Below are positions 34,401-46,949 of a stretch of DNA of 64,000 nt, one piece after another (positions within the stretch are counted from its first letter, which is position 1; every line of letters starts with the position of its first letter). The DNA is from Adiantum capillus-veneris. Taxonomy: Eukaryota > Streptophyta > Polypodiopsida > Polypodiales > Pteridaceae. The notes under the pieces are model-generated. The model saw only the letters and a list, made by a program, of their open reading frames with translations, was not told where the DNA came from and made no database searches. Location: positions 3,822,358-3,886,357 of the forward strand of contig CM043959.1 in NCBI GenBank assembly GCA_014529385.2, in the 5' to 3' direction. A program made the position numbers and the translations under genes.

Positions 34401-34771
34401 GAGGTAGGCAATATAAGAAACACAACTTGGTGCTAGAAAAACACACAAGTTACCCCATGGGGGGGTTTAAAAAATTCATCTCCTATTTTATTATGTGGAA
34501 AAGAGAGTTTAGAAGATTAGTTTTGATTGTGCAAAAGATGCTCAAGGCACAAGGTGCCTACTATGTATCTAAAGGTCTGGTCCAATTCATAGTTGTGGGT
34601 GTGTCCCTCACAGTAGTATGAACTAGGTAGAGGAACAACCAAAGTTTGTAGAGGCTTTTGTTTGTTAGGAGAGTTGTGAGGGGATGGTTATAGCCAAAAG
34701 CAATACATGTGTGTGTGAGTGTGTGTGGGTGTGGGAAAAAGATGTAGTTACTTATAGTTAATAGCAGTACC
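31402..34771. other. LTR start at 31402, then unassigned DNA
   Basis: TGTTGGAAATATGGC at 31402 is probably the start of the LTR belonging to the gag fragment on its left; its other end was not found. The remainder has no recognisable gene. Short minus-strand ORFs (to 75 codons) match no family known to me. A possible splice acceptor (TTTTTTGCAG) occurs on the minus strand near 33449 ahead of a short open frame; too weak to call. Confidence 0.4.
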
Positions 34772-34986
<215 letters not shown>

Positions 34987-35690
34987 TATCATCCTTAAAG
35001 GTCAAGGGACCTATGGACCAAAAGAAACATTTCATGTGGGGTGTGTGGAGATTATAAGTGGAAATGAGCTTTGCAATAGAGAGACCATGTTGTGATTTGG
35101 AGAGGAGTGTGTGTAGAGAGAACTCATGCCTGAATGGGGGAAACAAGCTCTAACGTGATCAAAAGTTGAGCACTCAAGTAGGGTGTAATACTCAAAATCA
35201 CGCACTTTATGGGGCATTAAGTGCAAAGGCACTGAGACTCTGCATCAATGCCCCAACACCGTGTCTCCCATTGTAGAGAATGAGAATTGAGCCAGATGGA
35301 GGCAATAATGTGGATCTCACTCAAGGAGATAGGTTCAAGCATGTAAGGGTGGGTGATCTTCCCTCATTTGAAGAAGAAGATGGGTATGCAATTTATGGCC
35401 TTATGCTTTGAAAATAGCTGAATTGGGGAAGGTGGGTCCAAGAAGCTATGGAATTTTCACTTGTGAAACTACAACATGGTCAGACCCAGTGGATTCTCTT
35501 CCGGTGTATGCATTTATTGATAATTCTCAAGTCAATGAAGCTATAGTGGAAGGATGAAAATAATGTAGCATCATTAAAGAGGGATATAAGGTCCAACAAT
35601 AAGAAGGAGGAGAAGCCTACTTCTTCCAAGCCAATTCATGCTCTTGAAGTGGTCATGGGAAGGCACTAAAGGACAAGAAACAAGGTAAGC
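34987..35690 (+). other. Unassigned stretch left of GYP4
   Basis: No clear gene. A plus-strand reading from 35281 (MRIEPDGGNNVDLTQGDRFK) stops after about 45 codons. It may be the upstream part of the GYP4 polyprotein. Confidence 0.35.
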
Positions 35691-37112
35691 CTGGAGGACC
35701 TTCTTACAACTTGAAATCCGATATTGAACTAGCTATAGAATTGAAAAAGGTTTTTGAAGAGTATATCCTTGAAATCGACATGGAGATCACATTAAGCCAC
35801 ATCTTAGAAATAGCAATCATCAACGTCATGAAGAGGAAATGGTAAGTACCAAGCGAACATGAATCTAATCCGATTGAGAGTAAAATGATTTGACATATTG
35901 AGTCAATCTTGGATGCTTATGAAGAAGAATCTGAAGATGAAGGGTCTAGATCTATGATCAAATTACACTCGAGGTAAAGCATGTTCATTTTAATGATGAT
36001 GGAGATGTTGAAATTGTGCCCAAGGGCCACTTTTCAAGGACTTCTTAGTCTAGAAAAACAACGGACCATTGTTAAACTTGGCGACATTAATGAGCCAATT
36101 TTACCACTTGTGGACCATGGTTTGGAGATCAATCTTATGACAAAAAGCTTGCACCAAAGGGAAAAGTGGACTACCAATTTGTATCATTGTTGGTGGATTT
36201 GAGCTGCCAGTATGCTTCCAGGCAATTTTTGTAGTGCATTTGCAAATGTGAAGGTAACCGTTGGGGAGATATTTGAGATGAACATAACTTTTTTGTGCTA
36301 GAGCATTCCTCTTATCCGCTTATATTGGGACAGCCATATATTATGGTTGTGCATATGGAAACAAAGGTGCTTTTTGATGATGGTTGAGTTTATTTGAGGA
36401 TCTAAAGTAGAGACGGTAAAAGAGCTATCCAATTTTTAATTGTATGTTGACCATGTCAGAAATAAATATAGTTTGCACAAACAACCATTGCCAAAGATAC
36501 ATAAAGATTTTAAATAGCACAAAACTACTCAAGGTATCCTTAGAGTGCAATTACAAAGCAAAACTATAGTGGTATGGAGAGGGAAAAGTTCTTGCCAAAA
36601 AAATTTGGTCAAGAGATTTTTTCTTTGGGTTTTTGGGGCCTAACATCTAAAGGTTCAATGTCTTAAAGGAAATTCAATGAGTCCACAAGTGGGAGAAGCT
36701 ATATGTTGCAAATGTTCAATGTGAACTACAAGGATTTGATGTGCTTGAACCTAATAAAGTTAATTTAGGTTGCAATTTGGATCTAAAATTATGAAAGTGC
36801 AGTCAATGGACATGTATGAAATTCTTACACAGATAGACACATTTGGAAGATGCCATTGAAGTTCACATAGAGACAAAGTATAAGATTGTTGCAAAGAAGC
36901 GTAGGCTGATAGCTACACCTTTACCAAAAGGAAGTGACAAATTTATAGAGAAAGCTTCTCAACGGCCTATGCTGACAGATCCAAAGAAAACTAAGCATAA
37001 ATTTACTTAAGAAACATTGAATCCATTGATGATCATAGAAGATGATTTCCTTACTAAAGAGGAGATCAAGTGCAGGTTCAATGTCATGATGCTCCGTATC
37101 CACAAGGTGAAG
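35691..37112 (+). pseudogene. GYP4: gypsy gag/protease/PR-RT linker remnant
   Basis: A plus-strand reading with many stops. Near 36090 comes LPLVDHGLEINLM, matching a retropepsin variant with D-H-G instead of D-S/T-G. About 70 codons on, LIRLYWDSHI and GSKVETVKELS correspond to the ILGQPY-type C-terminal box and the following stretch. 36860-37060 reads a basic segment (KYKIVAKKRRLIATPLPKGS in one frame) ending ...DDFLTKEEIK, the linker ahead of an RT, but the RT itself is not found. A different gypsy lineage from GYP1 and GYP3. Confidence 0.6.
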
Positions 37113-37113
37113 C

Positions 37114-37430
37114 TCAGACACAACACAAGATTTTGGGCTTATCATCCCTCATATGGATTATTGTTACTTGTTATCGCTTTGACATTTCAAATTTAACAAT
37201 GCTTTGTTTGATATCCATGCCAAAGGAATTATACTTGAGAGAGCTTATTGTATGGGACAAAATTTCTTCGAGTACATTGAATGTGAGATTCTGGCCAACA
37301 TGGCAAGGTAGTTATACTTTACAATGCAAGATTATGGCCACCATGGCAAGGCAGTTGTACTTTACAATGCATTGGCTATCGATTTTGGAGATATGCTTAG
37401 AGTGAGCTTGCAGGTATGTGTTCGGCAATG
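37114..37430 (+). repeat. Duplicated block, copy A
   Basis: Starts CAGACACAACACAAGATTTT. About 275 bp match copy B at 39832-40106 in the same orientation with scattered changes. Copy A also has an internal ~42-bp tandem duplication (GGCCAACATGGCAAGG / GGCCACCATGGCAAGG). Confidence 0.85.
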
Positions 37431-37496
37431 TTTTGGTCAGTATGTGCTCGCTAATGCTTTGGTCAATATGTGCCTTCTTTGCTCAATATGTTCTTG
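37407..37496 (+). repeat. ~27-bp minisatellite, short array
   Basis: About three diverged units of GGCAATGCTTTGGTCAATAT-GTGCTC directly after duplicated block A; the same unit follows block B. Confidence 0.7.
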
Positions 37497-39831
37497 GAAA
37501 TGCTTGAGTACAGGTATGGAGGGATCTTTTCTGAAAAATGGACGAGTTGGTGAAATTATTGAAAAAGCTCTCTCTATCAAGTTTGTGATGGATTCCCTAA
37601 TCCTCTTGAAAAAGCTCGCTCCGCCACATGAGTTCTAGCTACTCATCACCTACACCATGTCACTCCTCTTCCCCAATCTGTCCCCTCTCCCTCTTCCTCT
37701 TCGTCTCCCTCTCTCTCTCTCTCTCTCTCTATGTGGCACACATTAAATCTATATATATATATATATATATCTCATAGTTCACTAAAGGGTTATAGGAACA
37801 TAATAAATCCATAAAATAACAAGATCAAAACACTTAATAAACATATCTCTATTGAAAAGCATGTTAAAAGCGACCGGGTATAATGGTTTACAAAAACAAG
37901 ATCATTGTCTACATAATGTAAGGAACTGCAATCTTCTTTATTGTGAAGCCTCATGTCTCCAATTCCTACAACGTTGAAGCAGTCATGTTTGTTCCCTTTT
38001 CCATTGGCCATATACTAGGGACTCTAGCAGGGCATTGAGTGATTGTGTAACAGATATTCCATGTGTGATCCACACTATCATTGCAAAACCACATGAATTA
38101 TGTCTTTGAACTGCTACCATGAGCACTATTATCCCCTCTTTTCAAGGTCAAAATACCCCAAAAGGATGGTGCAATAGCTCTTGCACTCGTTTTTTATTTT
38201 CTTTTTGCATTTATCGACTCTAGATCCCAACCACCCTTGACACTAAACCCTACTTCCCTTTGGTATACAGCGGATTGCCCACATTGTCTTATGAATGTAT
38301 GTCTCCTCAACCACCATCCCACCCTTATGTTCATCCCCTACTTGACCGGCCACTGTGGTAATTGCTTGGAGACCTCTACAATTTTGTGGGATGTTTTGGG
38401 TGAGATACTCGGGTTGATGTGAAGCAATTTCCTCCTCATAGCTTACTTTTCTAGCATGTTTCCTCTTTTTGGATACTGTAATATTATCCCCCTCCACTGT
38501 TGGTTGTTGATAGAGTGGTGTACCTTCGAGCTCATCTTCAATCTCTCTTGCAACAGCAGCTGGGGTGCGGGCTTGGTGCTCAGTCTTGTTATGCCCAGCG
38601 AGTAAGTTTTTCTGTTGAAGGTCCAGTCCCATGATATCTACCCTCCACAAAAGCAAAAATCTTCACACTTTGAAGCAATGCGTTTGATATATCACACACC
38701 CATGCATCGTAAAAGCTCAACATTTGTTTGTTTTTCTTGCCAGCAAGCCAACTCGCGTGCTTTGTCACTACAAGGTTTGTACTAGGAGGTATGATAGATC
38801 ATCCACTTCCTGCAACACATTTGTATTAAGAGACAACATACCAATACAAAAATGAAATACATTCTCAAATTTTTCTAGGTAATGTTTACCCCAATGAAGT
38901 GTTTCCACCGAGCGTATCGTACATGCTACCAACTTAGCCAACAGTCCATTTGTGACAAGTTGCAGTCAGACACTTAGAAGCCCACCAAGCTCGTATATTT
39001 TTGTAAAATTTTGCTCTTCCTCGCTCCTTGCACAATGCCATAATTCACACCTATGCTTGTGCTCATCTTGGAAGTTCTTGGGCACGTATTGCATGGTGTG
39101 AATGTGCAAGATCTGCTCCCTATGAAACAAGCATGCATGCTCTCTTCCTTCTAAAACATTGTCACGACCTCTGTTGAACACAATTTGAGAATAGCTTTAC
39201 TGCCATGAATCCTCCAAAACCAACTGGATGGTTTCCATTGTCCAACAACACCGCATTCATCATTTTCCAAAACATGATTCGTGCCTGCGTGTTTTCTTCT
39301 TTCATCTCGCACATGAAAATTGTTTGCATCTCTTGAATCCTTGATTAATCAATTCCACAAAGGAACAAAGAGGGGGTTGTAGGATTCTTGCAAAGGGCTT
39401 ACGTAGGATTGTAGACATGTGCTACCATTGTTGTCCACCCCACCACTCTACGCACGTGATCAAAGCAAACCCAACTCCTTCGCAAGTCTCCATTCCCGTC
39501 TTGTCGCATTCTATTTACCAACAAGTTAATTTTGCTGCTTACAATATGCCACGTGTTAGATTGGTTACGGAAGCGCAGCTTCAACATTAGAAGTGTCAAA
39601 AGTTTATAGAGAATGCTTGAGGTTAAAAAGCGGAGCATATTTTCAACCCAATGCAAATGGCACGTAATTTCAAGAGCACAATTTACAAGGATTTTCCATG
39701 GTTCTTGAAGTATGGTGAGGGGTATTTCCCTCCCAACAAGGAAAAGGCACACAATGATGTTGTAAAGGATAGGGAAGAAAGAGCACGTGGAGGTGCACAA
39801 ATCTTCCCATAGTGTGTAGCTTGGTGCTGAT
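37497..39831. other. Unassigned stretch between duplicated blocks
   Basis: Contains CT (37707-37730) and AT (37750-37770) microsatellites. Minus-strand open frames at 38243-38656 (137 codons; includes SKKRKHARKVSYEEEIASHQ) and 39399-39800 (133 codons) match no family I know and have no supported start or context. They could be transposase-like or chance ORFs. Confidence 0.4.
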
Positions 39832-40106
39832 CAGACACGACACAAGATTTTGGACATTATCATCCCTCAAACGGATTATTGGTACTAGTTGTCACTTTGG
39901 CATTTCAAATTTAACAATGCTTTTTTTATATTTATGCCGAATGAATACACTTTAGAGAGCTTATTGCATGGGAAGTTGTTTCTTGGAGTACATTGATTGT
40001 AAGATATGGCCAACACGGCAAGGGAGTTGTACTTTACAATGCATTGGATATTGATTTTGGAGATATTCTGAGAGTGAGGAAGCTTGTAGGTATGTGCTTG
40101 GCAATG
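39832..40106 (+). repeat. Duplicated block, copy B
   Basis: A direct-repeat partner of 37114-37430. It lacks the internal duplication of copy A. The pair is 2.7 kb apart; no target duplications or TG/CA ends were recognised, so it is not clearly an LTR pair. Confidence 0.8.
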
Positions 40107-40222
40107 CCTCAATCAATGTGTGTTTGGCAATGCTTCAATCAATATGTGCCTGAAAATGCTTTGGTCAATATGTGCTCGGCAATGTTTTGGTCAATATGTG
40201 TTCCACAATGCTTTGATTGTTA
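40090..40222 (+). repeat. ~27-bp minisatellite, longer array
   Basis: About five units of GGCAATGCTTTGGTCAATAT-GTGCTC, with variants TCAATCAATATGTGCCTG and others. Same unit as 37407-37496. Confidence 0.75.
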
Positions 40223-42000
40223 TATGTCAAATGTGGTGAACTTCATAGGGAACAAAAGAGTGTTTGAGGAGCTTCTTATTTAGGATGATGTTTCTTGGAG
40301 CACATTCATTGTGGTATATGCTTTGAGTTGTTGAAACTAGAAGCGAAGGGAAGGCTTTTGTCCACCAATTTGTTTTGCCATATAGGGGACCACTACAGCG
40401 TATGATAAGAGGGCATCTCTATTGGTTTTTGGCAAGGCCGACAAGCAGCAAATTCAATAGAAAGTAGTATGCATAGTTTTTTGTAAAAGGGAGTTGACCA
40501 ATTCATAAGGGGGTGGATTGCCACATCATTGAAAGAGTTCCCATAGGGCCATCAAGAGCTGGCCTTCGACATTATTGTAAGTGGCTTCCAAAAGCCATAC
40601 ATTTCGTTTAGAAGAGAAGCATCATGTGCAGTGGTGGTGGTGAGTAGGTTATAAGGGATAGCATGAAGTAAAGTAGAGTGTGGTAGAGATAAGATGTAGC
40701 TCATTTTTTACAAACCACAACAATAGCCCTATGCTGCCCCAACTCACATTGCAAACATAGAAACCCCGACATTAGGAGATGCTTGCAGGTCATGGTAAAG
40801 CTTTTACTTTTGAGCTAGGCTACATTGGATGTGTAGATCCAAATTTTGTTCCACCTATAGTTATATAAAATTTTCCTCGTATACCTTGGATTTTACATCC
40901 AATTCTTGCTCCTAAAGCTTACTAACTTGCTGAATGAGAAGATACGTGGGTGTTTTGGAACCGCCATGTTCTCTATATTCCAAGTGATGCTTTACTACTC
41001 CAAAGAAGAATGGTGCTTTAGAGTGTATATAGGACATGCAACAAATAAAAAAGGTAATAATTCAAAATGTGGGTACAAGTCGATTTGTTGATGGATTTGT
41101 TGGAGCCTTTGCAAGAAGGGATATTTACTCTATGGGTGACGTGTACTTAGGCTATGATCAATTTTAGCTTGCTTTGGAGAGCAAGGATCAAAGCAGTTTG
41201 CACACACCTCTTGGGTTGTAAGGATGTCAATCTACCACAAGATGCAACTAATTTTGTTGCTCACATGATGCACAATATGAAGAAAGTGTTGTAAGATTCT
41301 ATTCCTCGTATCATCGCAATCTTCACCATTTTGTTGATATTCACCTCAAACTGACTATATGCAAAAAAAAAAATCATGTTTTTTGTTGTCGCGTAGTGTG
41401 CGAGTTTAATGCATTTTTTGAAGGACGCCATGTGCTTGAAGTTGAGTGCATAAATTTTGAGCTGAAGATGCACTTTCAGCTTGTGCAAAGCTTGAGGTTT
41501 GAGGTTTATTGATAGATTTGGGTACAAATCCACGGAGACGTTTTACACGCCATCAAGCGGTTTTTTGAGAGATGCAATTTTTTCAAGCACACGGAAGGAG
41601 CTTCTTCACATGTTTCCACAAGACACTTTGGCAACCATTTTGTACTTTGGTTCATTGTCTTTGCGGATGGATTTGCATATGGTTATGGTGCATGGTTGAT
41701 GCCCATTGTACATGCATTTTGGCAAGCACTTTTAAGTGCCGGTGAATATGTGTGACAGTTTTGAGTCTATGATGACGATTCATGTGAGACAGTGGTTTCG
41801 TTCATGTCGACACTTGAGATGTTGGCATTGTGGTCACCCATGGCATATTTGACGTCGTTCATGCGAGATGCAGATGTGGCTTTTACACATGTTAGAGAGG
41901 CCATTACACTGGTAATATATGCTGGTGATGTTGCTTTCCACGTCACACCATGTCGTGATCTCTCTCACACATTGTGTTGAGCTGCTCCACCCACATCCTG

Positions 42001-42003
<3 letters not shown>
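40223..42003. other. Unassigned stretch
   Basis: No gene recognised. A plus-strand reading near 41210-41300 (CKDVNLPQDATNFVAHMMHN) looks protein-like and may be the tail of GYP4, but I cannot place it in a domain. 41500-41720 has Met-rich short frames only. Confidence 0.35.

Positions 42004-42084
<81 letters not shown>
42004..42084. repeat. (CT)n microsatellite, ~40 units
   Basis: A perfect CT run followed by CGCACACGCACACGCAC. Confidence 0.98.
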
Positions 42085-42087
<3 letters not shown>

Positions 42088-42139
42088 CACACGCACACGC
42101 ACTGCATTCGTGCACTCATAGTGTCTACCTCTATCGATA

Positions 42140-42323
42140 GTTTTTCAATCACTTTTAAGCCGTCGTTCCGCCATGATATTCCAAGAAAAATAAATATTCC
42201 AACGAGTGCTTTTCTGACAATCATTTTTTCTCACTCATGATGGCTTCTCCTCATAACAGAGGCCTTACAAATATGTGTTTCTAAAATAAAAATTACAAGG
42301 GTAAATTAGGTCCATACTTAACA
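42140..42323 (-). mobile_element. COP1-family LTR remnant (LTR end)
   Basis: It aligns by eye with the last ~230 bp of the COP1 LTRs: ATGATATTCCAAGAAAAATAAATATTCC, GATGGCTTCTCCTCATAA, GGCCTTACAAATATG and the end CCATACTTAACA at 42323. No target duplication or partner was found. It is a truncated or solo LTR fragment showing that this family has other copies nearby. Confidence 0.8.
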
Positions 42324-43364
42324 GAAAAGGACCAAAAGTTTCTCATCTCCAAGAATGAGATAGGTAAATTGCAAACAAGAGATACCCATTGTGCAGGTAT
42401 ACAGTCAGACATGAAATGAACTAGGTGAAACAGCCAATGCAATTAGGTGCAAACAAGAGCATGTATACATATATGCTTTAAAATTGATTAGCTAAAATAG
42501 CCCATGTTAACTTCATGTCAAGTCATATATAGCATCAGGGCCATGAAGCACATGTGGCACACACAGGTAGGATGCCTAGTGTATGCTCGTGCATAGCTTG
42601 GGGGTGGAGTCCACACGGGGTTTGAGGAGGCTTATACATCCATAGAGTGTGTAGCCCCGCACCAAAGTGTTGGGTCTTGTTCGACCAAGTGTGAACAGTC
42701 AAGGTCTAAGTCTTTTATTAAGAGGACTTCTATGGTTGGGTGGTCAGCCTTTTTTATTGCTCATATGCAGAGAGCTCACTCTAGAGCTCTTCAAGAGGTG
42801 TACGACGCCTAGTCAATTCTATCTTTTTTTAACCAATATCTCCACCAACCAATGGAGGTTGAAAATATATTCATGCTAAAAAGAATTACATAAGTGGCTC
42901 ATGTAGGAAATCTACCATGAGCAACGTAAGACCACAAAGGCACCATGAACAAAATAGCACAAGAAGCATCATCATTAATTCAGAGGCTTATAGGGGAGCC
43001 ACCCCATCTCATCCATCAAAAGCAGCAAAAAGACAATCATACCCAAAGACCAAGCAGGACAGGCCGATCAATTCTATCTTAAGAAGTATCAAAAAACATG
43101 ACAAAACAACCATTGAATCGTAACTTAAGTTGTTTTTCTTTGCCTAATTTAAGCAATAAACATATACCAAACACATTATAACCATTGTTTCCTTTGCAAG
43201 AACACAAAATGCATCTTACATTGACTTTTTGAAAAGCTTGTGTGAAACTACCAGAGTGCTTTTTTTATGTTTTTTAAAAATGTATAGTAGCTTGGCCATG
43301 TGATAAACCTTCTCTGCAAAGCTTTGATTGAATCACAAATATGAATAGTACACGTTAATGTGGA
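42324..43364. other. Unassigned stretch
   Basis: No recognisable gene, RNA or repeat family. The ORFs are short and without motifs. Confidence 0.4.
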
Positions 43365-43784
43365 CTATTTTGTGAAGTCGTTCTCAAGGTTCCAAAGATA
43401 TCTTCTCCAAAGAATTATCCCATGATTATCCATATCAAATGAGGCCACCATTATGTATAATCTAGAAATGCCATCTTGCTCTTTGTGGGAGCTTGAGTTG
43501 CAAACAAGGCATTCTTGGAGGCCTTGCCTAGCAAAGGCACCATAGCTAAATGCTTGACAAACTTCAAGTATATTGTTTGAACCAAAAAATTTGTAAATAT
43601 TCTCGTTTAAAATGCAGGAAATGGTAGTCTCTGTCTTGGGAGCAAGGCAATGGATGTTTTCAATCCTTTTGTATGCCTCTTTTGTTGGTCTCCCAAGTTC
43701 CTCCGAGAGGTCAAGCGAATGCAAAATTTTAAGTTGGACCTCTCGGGAGAATTGTTGGCTTGACCTCTCGGCAACCACTCCCAA
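43365..43784 (-). CDS. Unrecognised 139-codon ORF
   Basis: An open minus-strand frame, MGVVAERSSQQFSREVQLKI to the stop at 43365. It is mixed charged/hydrophobic with a Cys-rich part (GLQECLVCNSSSHKEQ). I recognise no domain, transmembrane segment or signal peptide. It may be an exon or a degenerated transposon piece; upstream reading beyond 43784 continues without obvious stops in another frame (SFWYIATGLHKDPMKLWF). Low certainty that it is expressed. Confidence 0.2.
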   Translation of the reverse strand: MGVVAERSSQQFSREVQLKILHSLDLSEELGRPTKEAYKRIENIHCLAPKTETTISCILNENIYKFFGSNNILEVCQAFSYGAFARQGLQECLVCNSSSHKEQDGISRLYIMVASFDMDNHGIILWRRYLWNLENDFTK

Positions 43785-44635
43785 ACTTGCTAATGCAAAA
43801 CCACAGTTTCATCGGGTCTTTGTGCAACCCCGTGGCAATGTACCAGAAGCTTTCAACTAGTAATGGCATCCACAAGTCCTTACCGAGCTTGGCCTATCTC
43901 AAAATATTCATAATAAGATTCAAAAGGTTTTATATGCACATGGAAGCTTGATAGGTGGCCGCGATGGGGGTTGGCCGGTCTGGAACCACTAGTATTTGTT
44001 TGAGCAACTCATCCGATCAAGCTTTGTAGGGTATGCTAATGGTAAGAGTGTAGCCTCTCCATACATGCACAGGTTCAAATGCACTTGTTATGGAACAAAA
44101 CAGATTAATTGAAGAACTTATTATAGTGTGTTTGATATTGGAGTATATGTCCAATGTGGGTAGGCAAAGAAGTTTTTTAATCCAACTAACATGGAAATAA
44201 TTTTGCCAAAGCTATAAAAGTAATTGAGATAGATTACCCTTTTCTATGTACTATTTTAGTCATTTAGTATGCATATCCATGCCAACCCACTATTTTGCTC
44301 ATAGAAGTTGTGCATTAAAAAAATTTCATCAATTGCTTTCCTTCCAAATTCTATGAGCTCTTGGAGGGAGTGCTAGTGCGTTTGGCAGTTAAGGTCCTTT
44401 ATCCCATTGTGGGTGTTGTAACATCAGCACCCAGGGCAAAATTCTAGATACTACACTACAATGGGAACCGAAACAATACAAGAAGTTGTCATGTTCAAGC
44501 CAATGATAAGACGATAGGTCATGAGAGAACGTAGCATTTAATAAAGGGGAAGGGATGGCTACATTTTGCACCCATTGTGCTCAAGCTCTAGAGAGAGAGA
44601 TTCAAGCATACAAAAACATAGATCATATGAGCGGC

Positions 44636-44692
<57 letters not shown>

Positions 44693-46409
44693 CTTATACT
44701 TTGAGATAAGTTCTTTCTTTCCTATGTACCTTGCACTATTTGATTCATATTTCTCAAAAAAAATCCTTTTAGATTTATTTATCGTGTATGGCAAGTGAAT
44801 TTCTTTATGTTTCCTGTATCAAAAGGCGAAAACTCCATTGTTGCGAAACAAACATGCATACACAATAGTATCCTTCACTTGACCTTCTAATAAGGAAAGA
44901 TTCTCGCATTTGCTAGAAGTTTGGGGTGATTTTTTGAGATATGTGTGTGCAAGCACACTACATATGTAAGTTGTTTATATTATATCACAACTAATGACAA
45001 ACAATTTTCTCATTACAATACCATTCTTTTGGTGGTTGTTGTTTCCTTGATGGGCTTTGCTTGGTTTTGGCTTTGCTCAAAACCACTCATTTAGTTTTTG
45101 CTAAAACTTCAAAAGAGTACTTCTGCTTCCTATCTCAACTTAATGACATCCAACAAATTAGGCTGCACATAGGTAAACCCATAATCACCCAATCCAATTT
45201 TTTGCAGAAATCACCACATGAGTCCTATTTTAGCTTCATTCCATGCACAATATTAAAAACCATCGACTTAACCATATTTGTATTATTCCCAAATTGAATT
45301 CTTGATTTTCCCATTGTCAAACTAAAAAAGATTGTACAAGGTAAGAGCTAGATTTCTCATGCATTTGGCTTGAGGTTCACCATAAGTTTGAGGGAAGAGG
45401 CAACGATTACTTATACATGCGGCCAGAAACCCGACGACTTTGAAAACATCAATTCTTGGACATTACAAATATCTAATATTGCAACTTTACAATAGGTCTT
45501 CATAGTCATTAGGCTCTTACTGGGCATGATACTGCCTTGGTGTGATTCTTGTGGAATGATATTAGTGACAATTCCTAAAAACAAGACTACCCTTAAAACC
45601 TGTGATATGCTGGATATAATTCCAATTGCATTTAGTTCCATAAACCATAGCTGAAGTGTCTCCCTTTCAAGAATAACTAATTCAATCGTTTTTAATGACC
45701 AAATTTTATTCTTTAGAATGGGCTGCCATTAATTGCTACAGATTGATCATGAGACCATCTTAAGTGCTGGTTCAAATTCCCATCCAAGACCCCAACACTA
45801 TATTTTATGTGATTTGTCTAGTTTGATCCCATATTATACCAAAATATATACAAAATCTCAAACAATATTTTCATTGACGAAATGTCGGGCTATTTCAAGG
45901 TAATCATCGAGAAAGTCACTAACCATCAAGCTTTGCCAATTAAAACACCGATTAGAGTTTTAAATGCTAATCATTCCAGATAGTGACATGTAAACAGACC
46001 TTAATCAGATAGAGAACTTGCTCAAAAGGTTCTACTCAGCAAAATCATGCTACATTATAACCAAGAATCAACTTGATTGTAACTGTTTCATTAAAAGGGA
46101 TCTCACGAACCTCCGTGTATAGTGATGAGAGATTACAAATACATGAGTAGAATAGAGGACAGAAAATTGCACAGCTTTCAAACGAGGATCATCAATGTTC
46201 TCTGACCAACCTGAAAAAAGCATTGAATGAACTACAAAATTTTCATCCTTTGTTTTTTACACTCAGCCTGACCTGTGTGCTTAAATGTGTCGTAGGCTTT
46301 CCATTTTTGGTTTCCCAAGATCAAGTGCATAACCAAGACTGACTCAACAGTAGGCCATGAGAAGATGGCCATAGCTTCAGAACATGACGATCACTGACCA
46401 CTTTGAGGC
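43785..46409. other. Unassigned intergenic stretch
   Basis: Downstream of the cyclophilin exons. Contains a GA microsatellite (listed separately). No gene, RNA or transposon domain recognised in either strand. Confidence 0.4.
44639..44691. repeat. (GA)n microsatellite, ~26 units
   Basis: A perfect GA run. Confidence 0.98.
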
Positions 46410-46949
46410 TCATAGCTCATCTGTGATCAGCACATTTTGGATAACAACTGGGGACTTGGGCTTGTCCATTGCATCAGTATCCACACTTTCAATTTCCTTC
46501 ACAAATGCATTTCAAAAGTCAACATTCTATGATTTACTAAGGATTGGAAAGAGCCTCAGAATTCATACCTTCACAACATTTTGGCCTTTCAATACACGCC
46601 CAAAAACAGTGTGTTTGTTATCCAAGTGAGGAGTCGCCACAGTGGTGATGAAAAATTGTGCGCCATTCGTATTTGGACCTCGGTTGGCCATCGACAGTGT
46701 GAACGGCTCATGTTTCAAGCTATGTAAAGCAAAAGAGCCATTGACATTAAGAGATGTGCAGGGCAATTGATGGGTTTATTCACATGACCCAGAAAGCATT
46801 TTTATACAAACCTTGCATCAAACTCATCTTCAAATGTGCTGCCCCAAATGGACTCTCCACCTGTCCCATCCCCCAGAGGATCACCACTTTGAATCATAAA
46901 ATTTTTAATCACACGATGAAAGGTCACTCCGTCGTAGTAGCCATTCTTA
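46410..46949 (-). CDS. Cyclophilin-type peptidyl-prolyl isomerase, C-terminal exons (CYP71/PPWD1-like)
   Basis: Three exons are inferred: 46812-46949, 46569-46719 and 46410-46496. The introns, 46720-46811 (92 bp) and 46497-46568 (72 bp), both have GT...AG ends and keep the reading frame. The protein reads [20 protein letters not shown] (with the catalytic FHRVI Arg), [43 protein letters not shown] and [14 protein letters not shown], and ends [17 protein letters not shown] with SIWG and FEDEF is the pattern of WD40-cyclophilins CYP71/PPWD1. The position of the cyclosporin-contact Trp (TP-W-LDNKH) is His here. The N-terminal half of the cyclophilin fold and any WD40 part were not found upstream. 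It may be a fragment, a gene whose 5-prime exons lie far away past the LINE, or a pseudogene; nothing in these exons is broken. Confidence 0.85.

Noticed and set aside
38243-38656. 137-codon minus-strand ORF as a transposase
   Set aside because: No catalytic motif or terminal inverted repeats could be found; left unassigned.
37114-40106. Direct repeats as an LTR pair
   Set aside because: No TG...CA ends, target duplication or primer site recognised at the block edges, and the copies have different lengths.
41834-42240. Arg-Glu and Ser-Leu repeat ORFs on both strands
   Set aside because: Artefacts of the CT/GA microsatellite; the same applies at 44588-44794 and 54441-54741.
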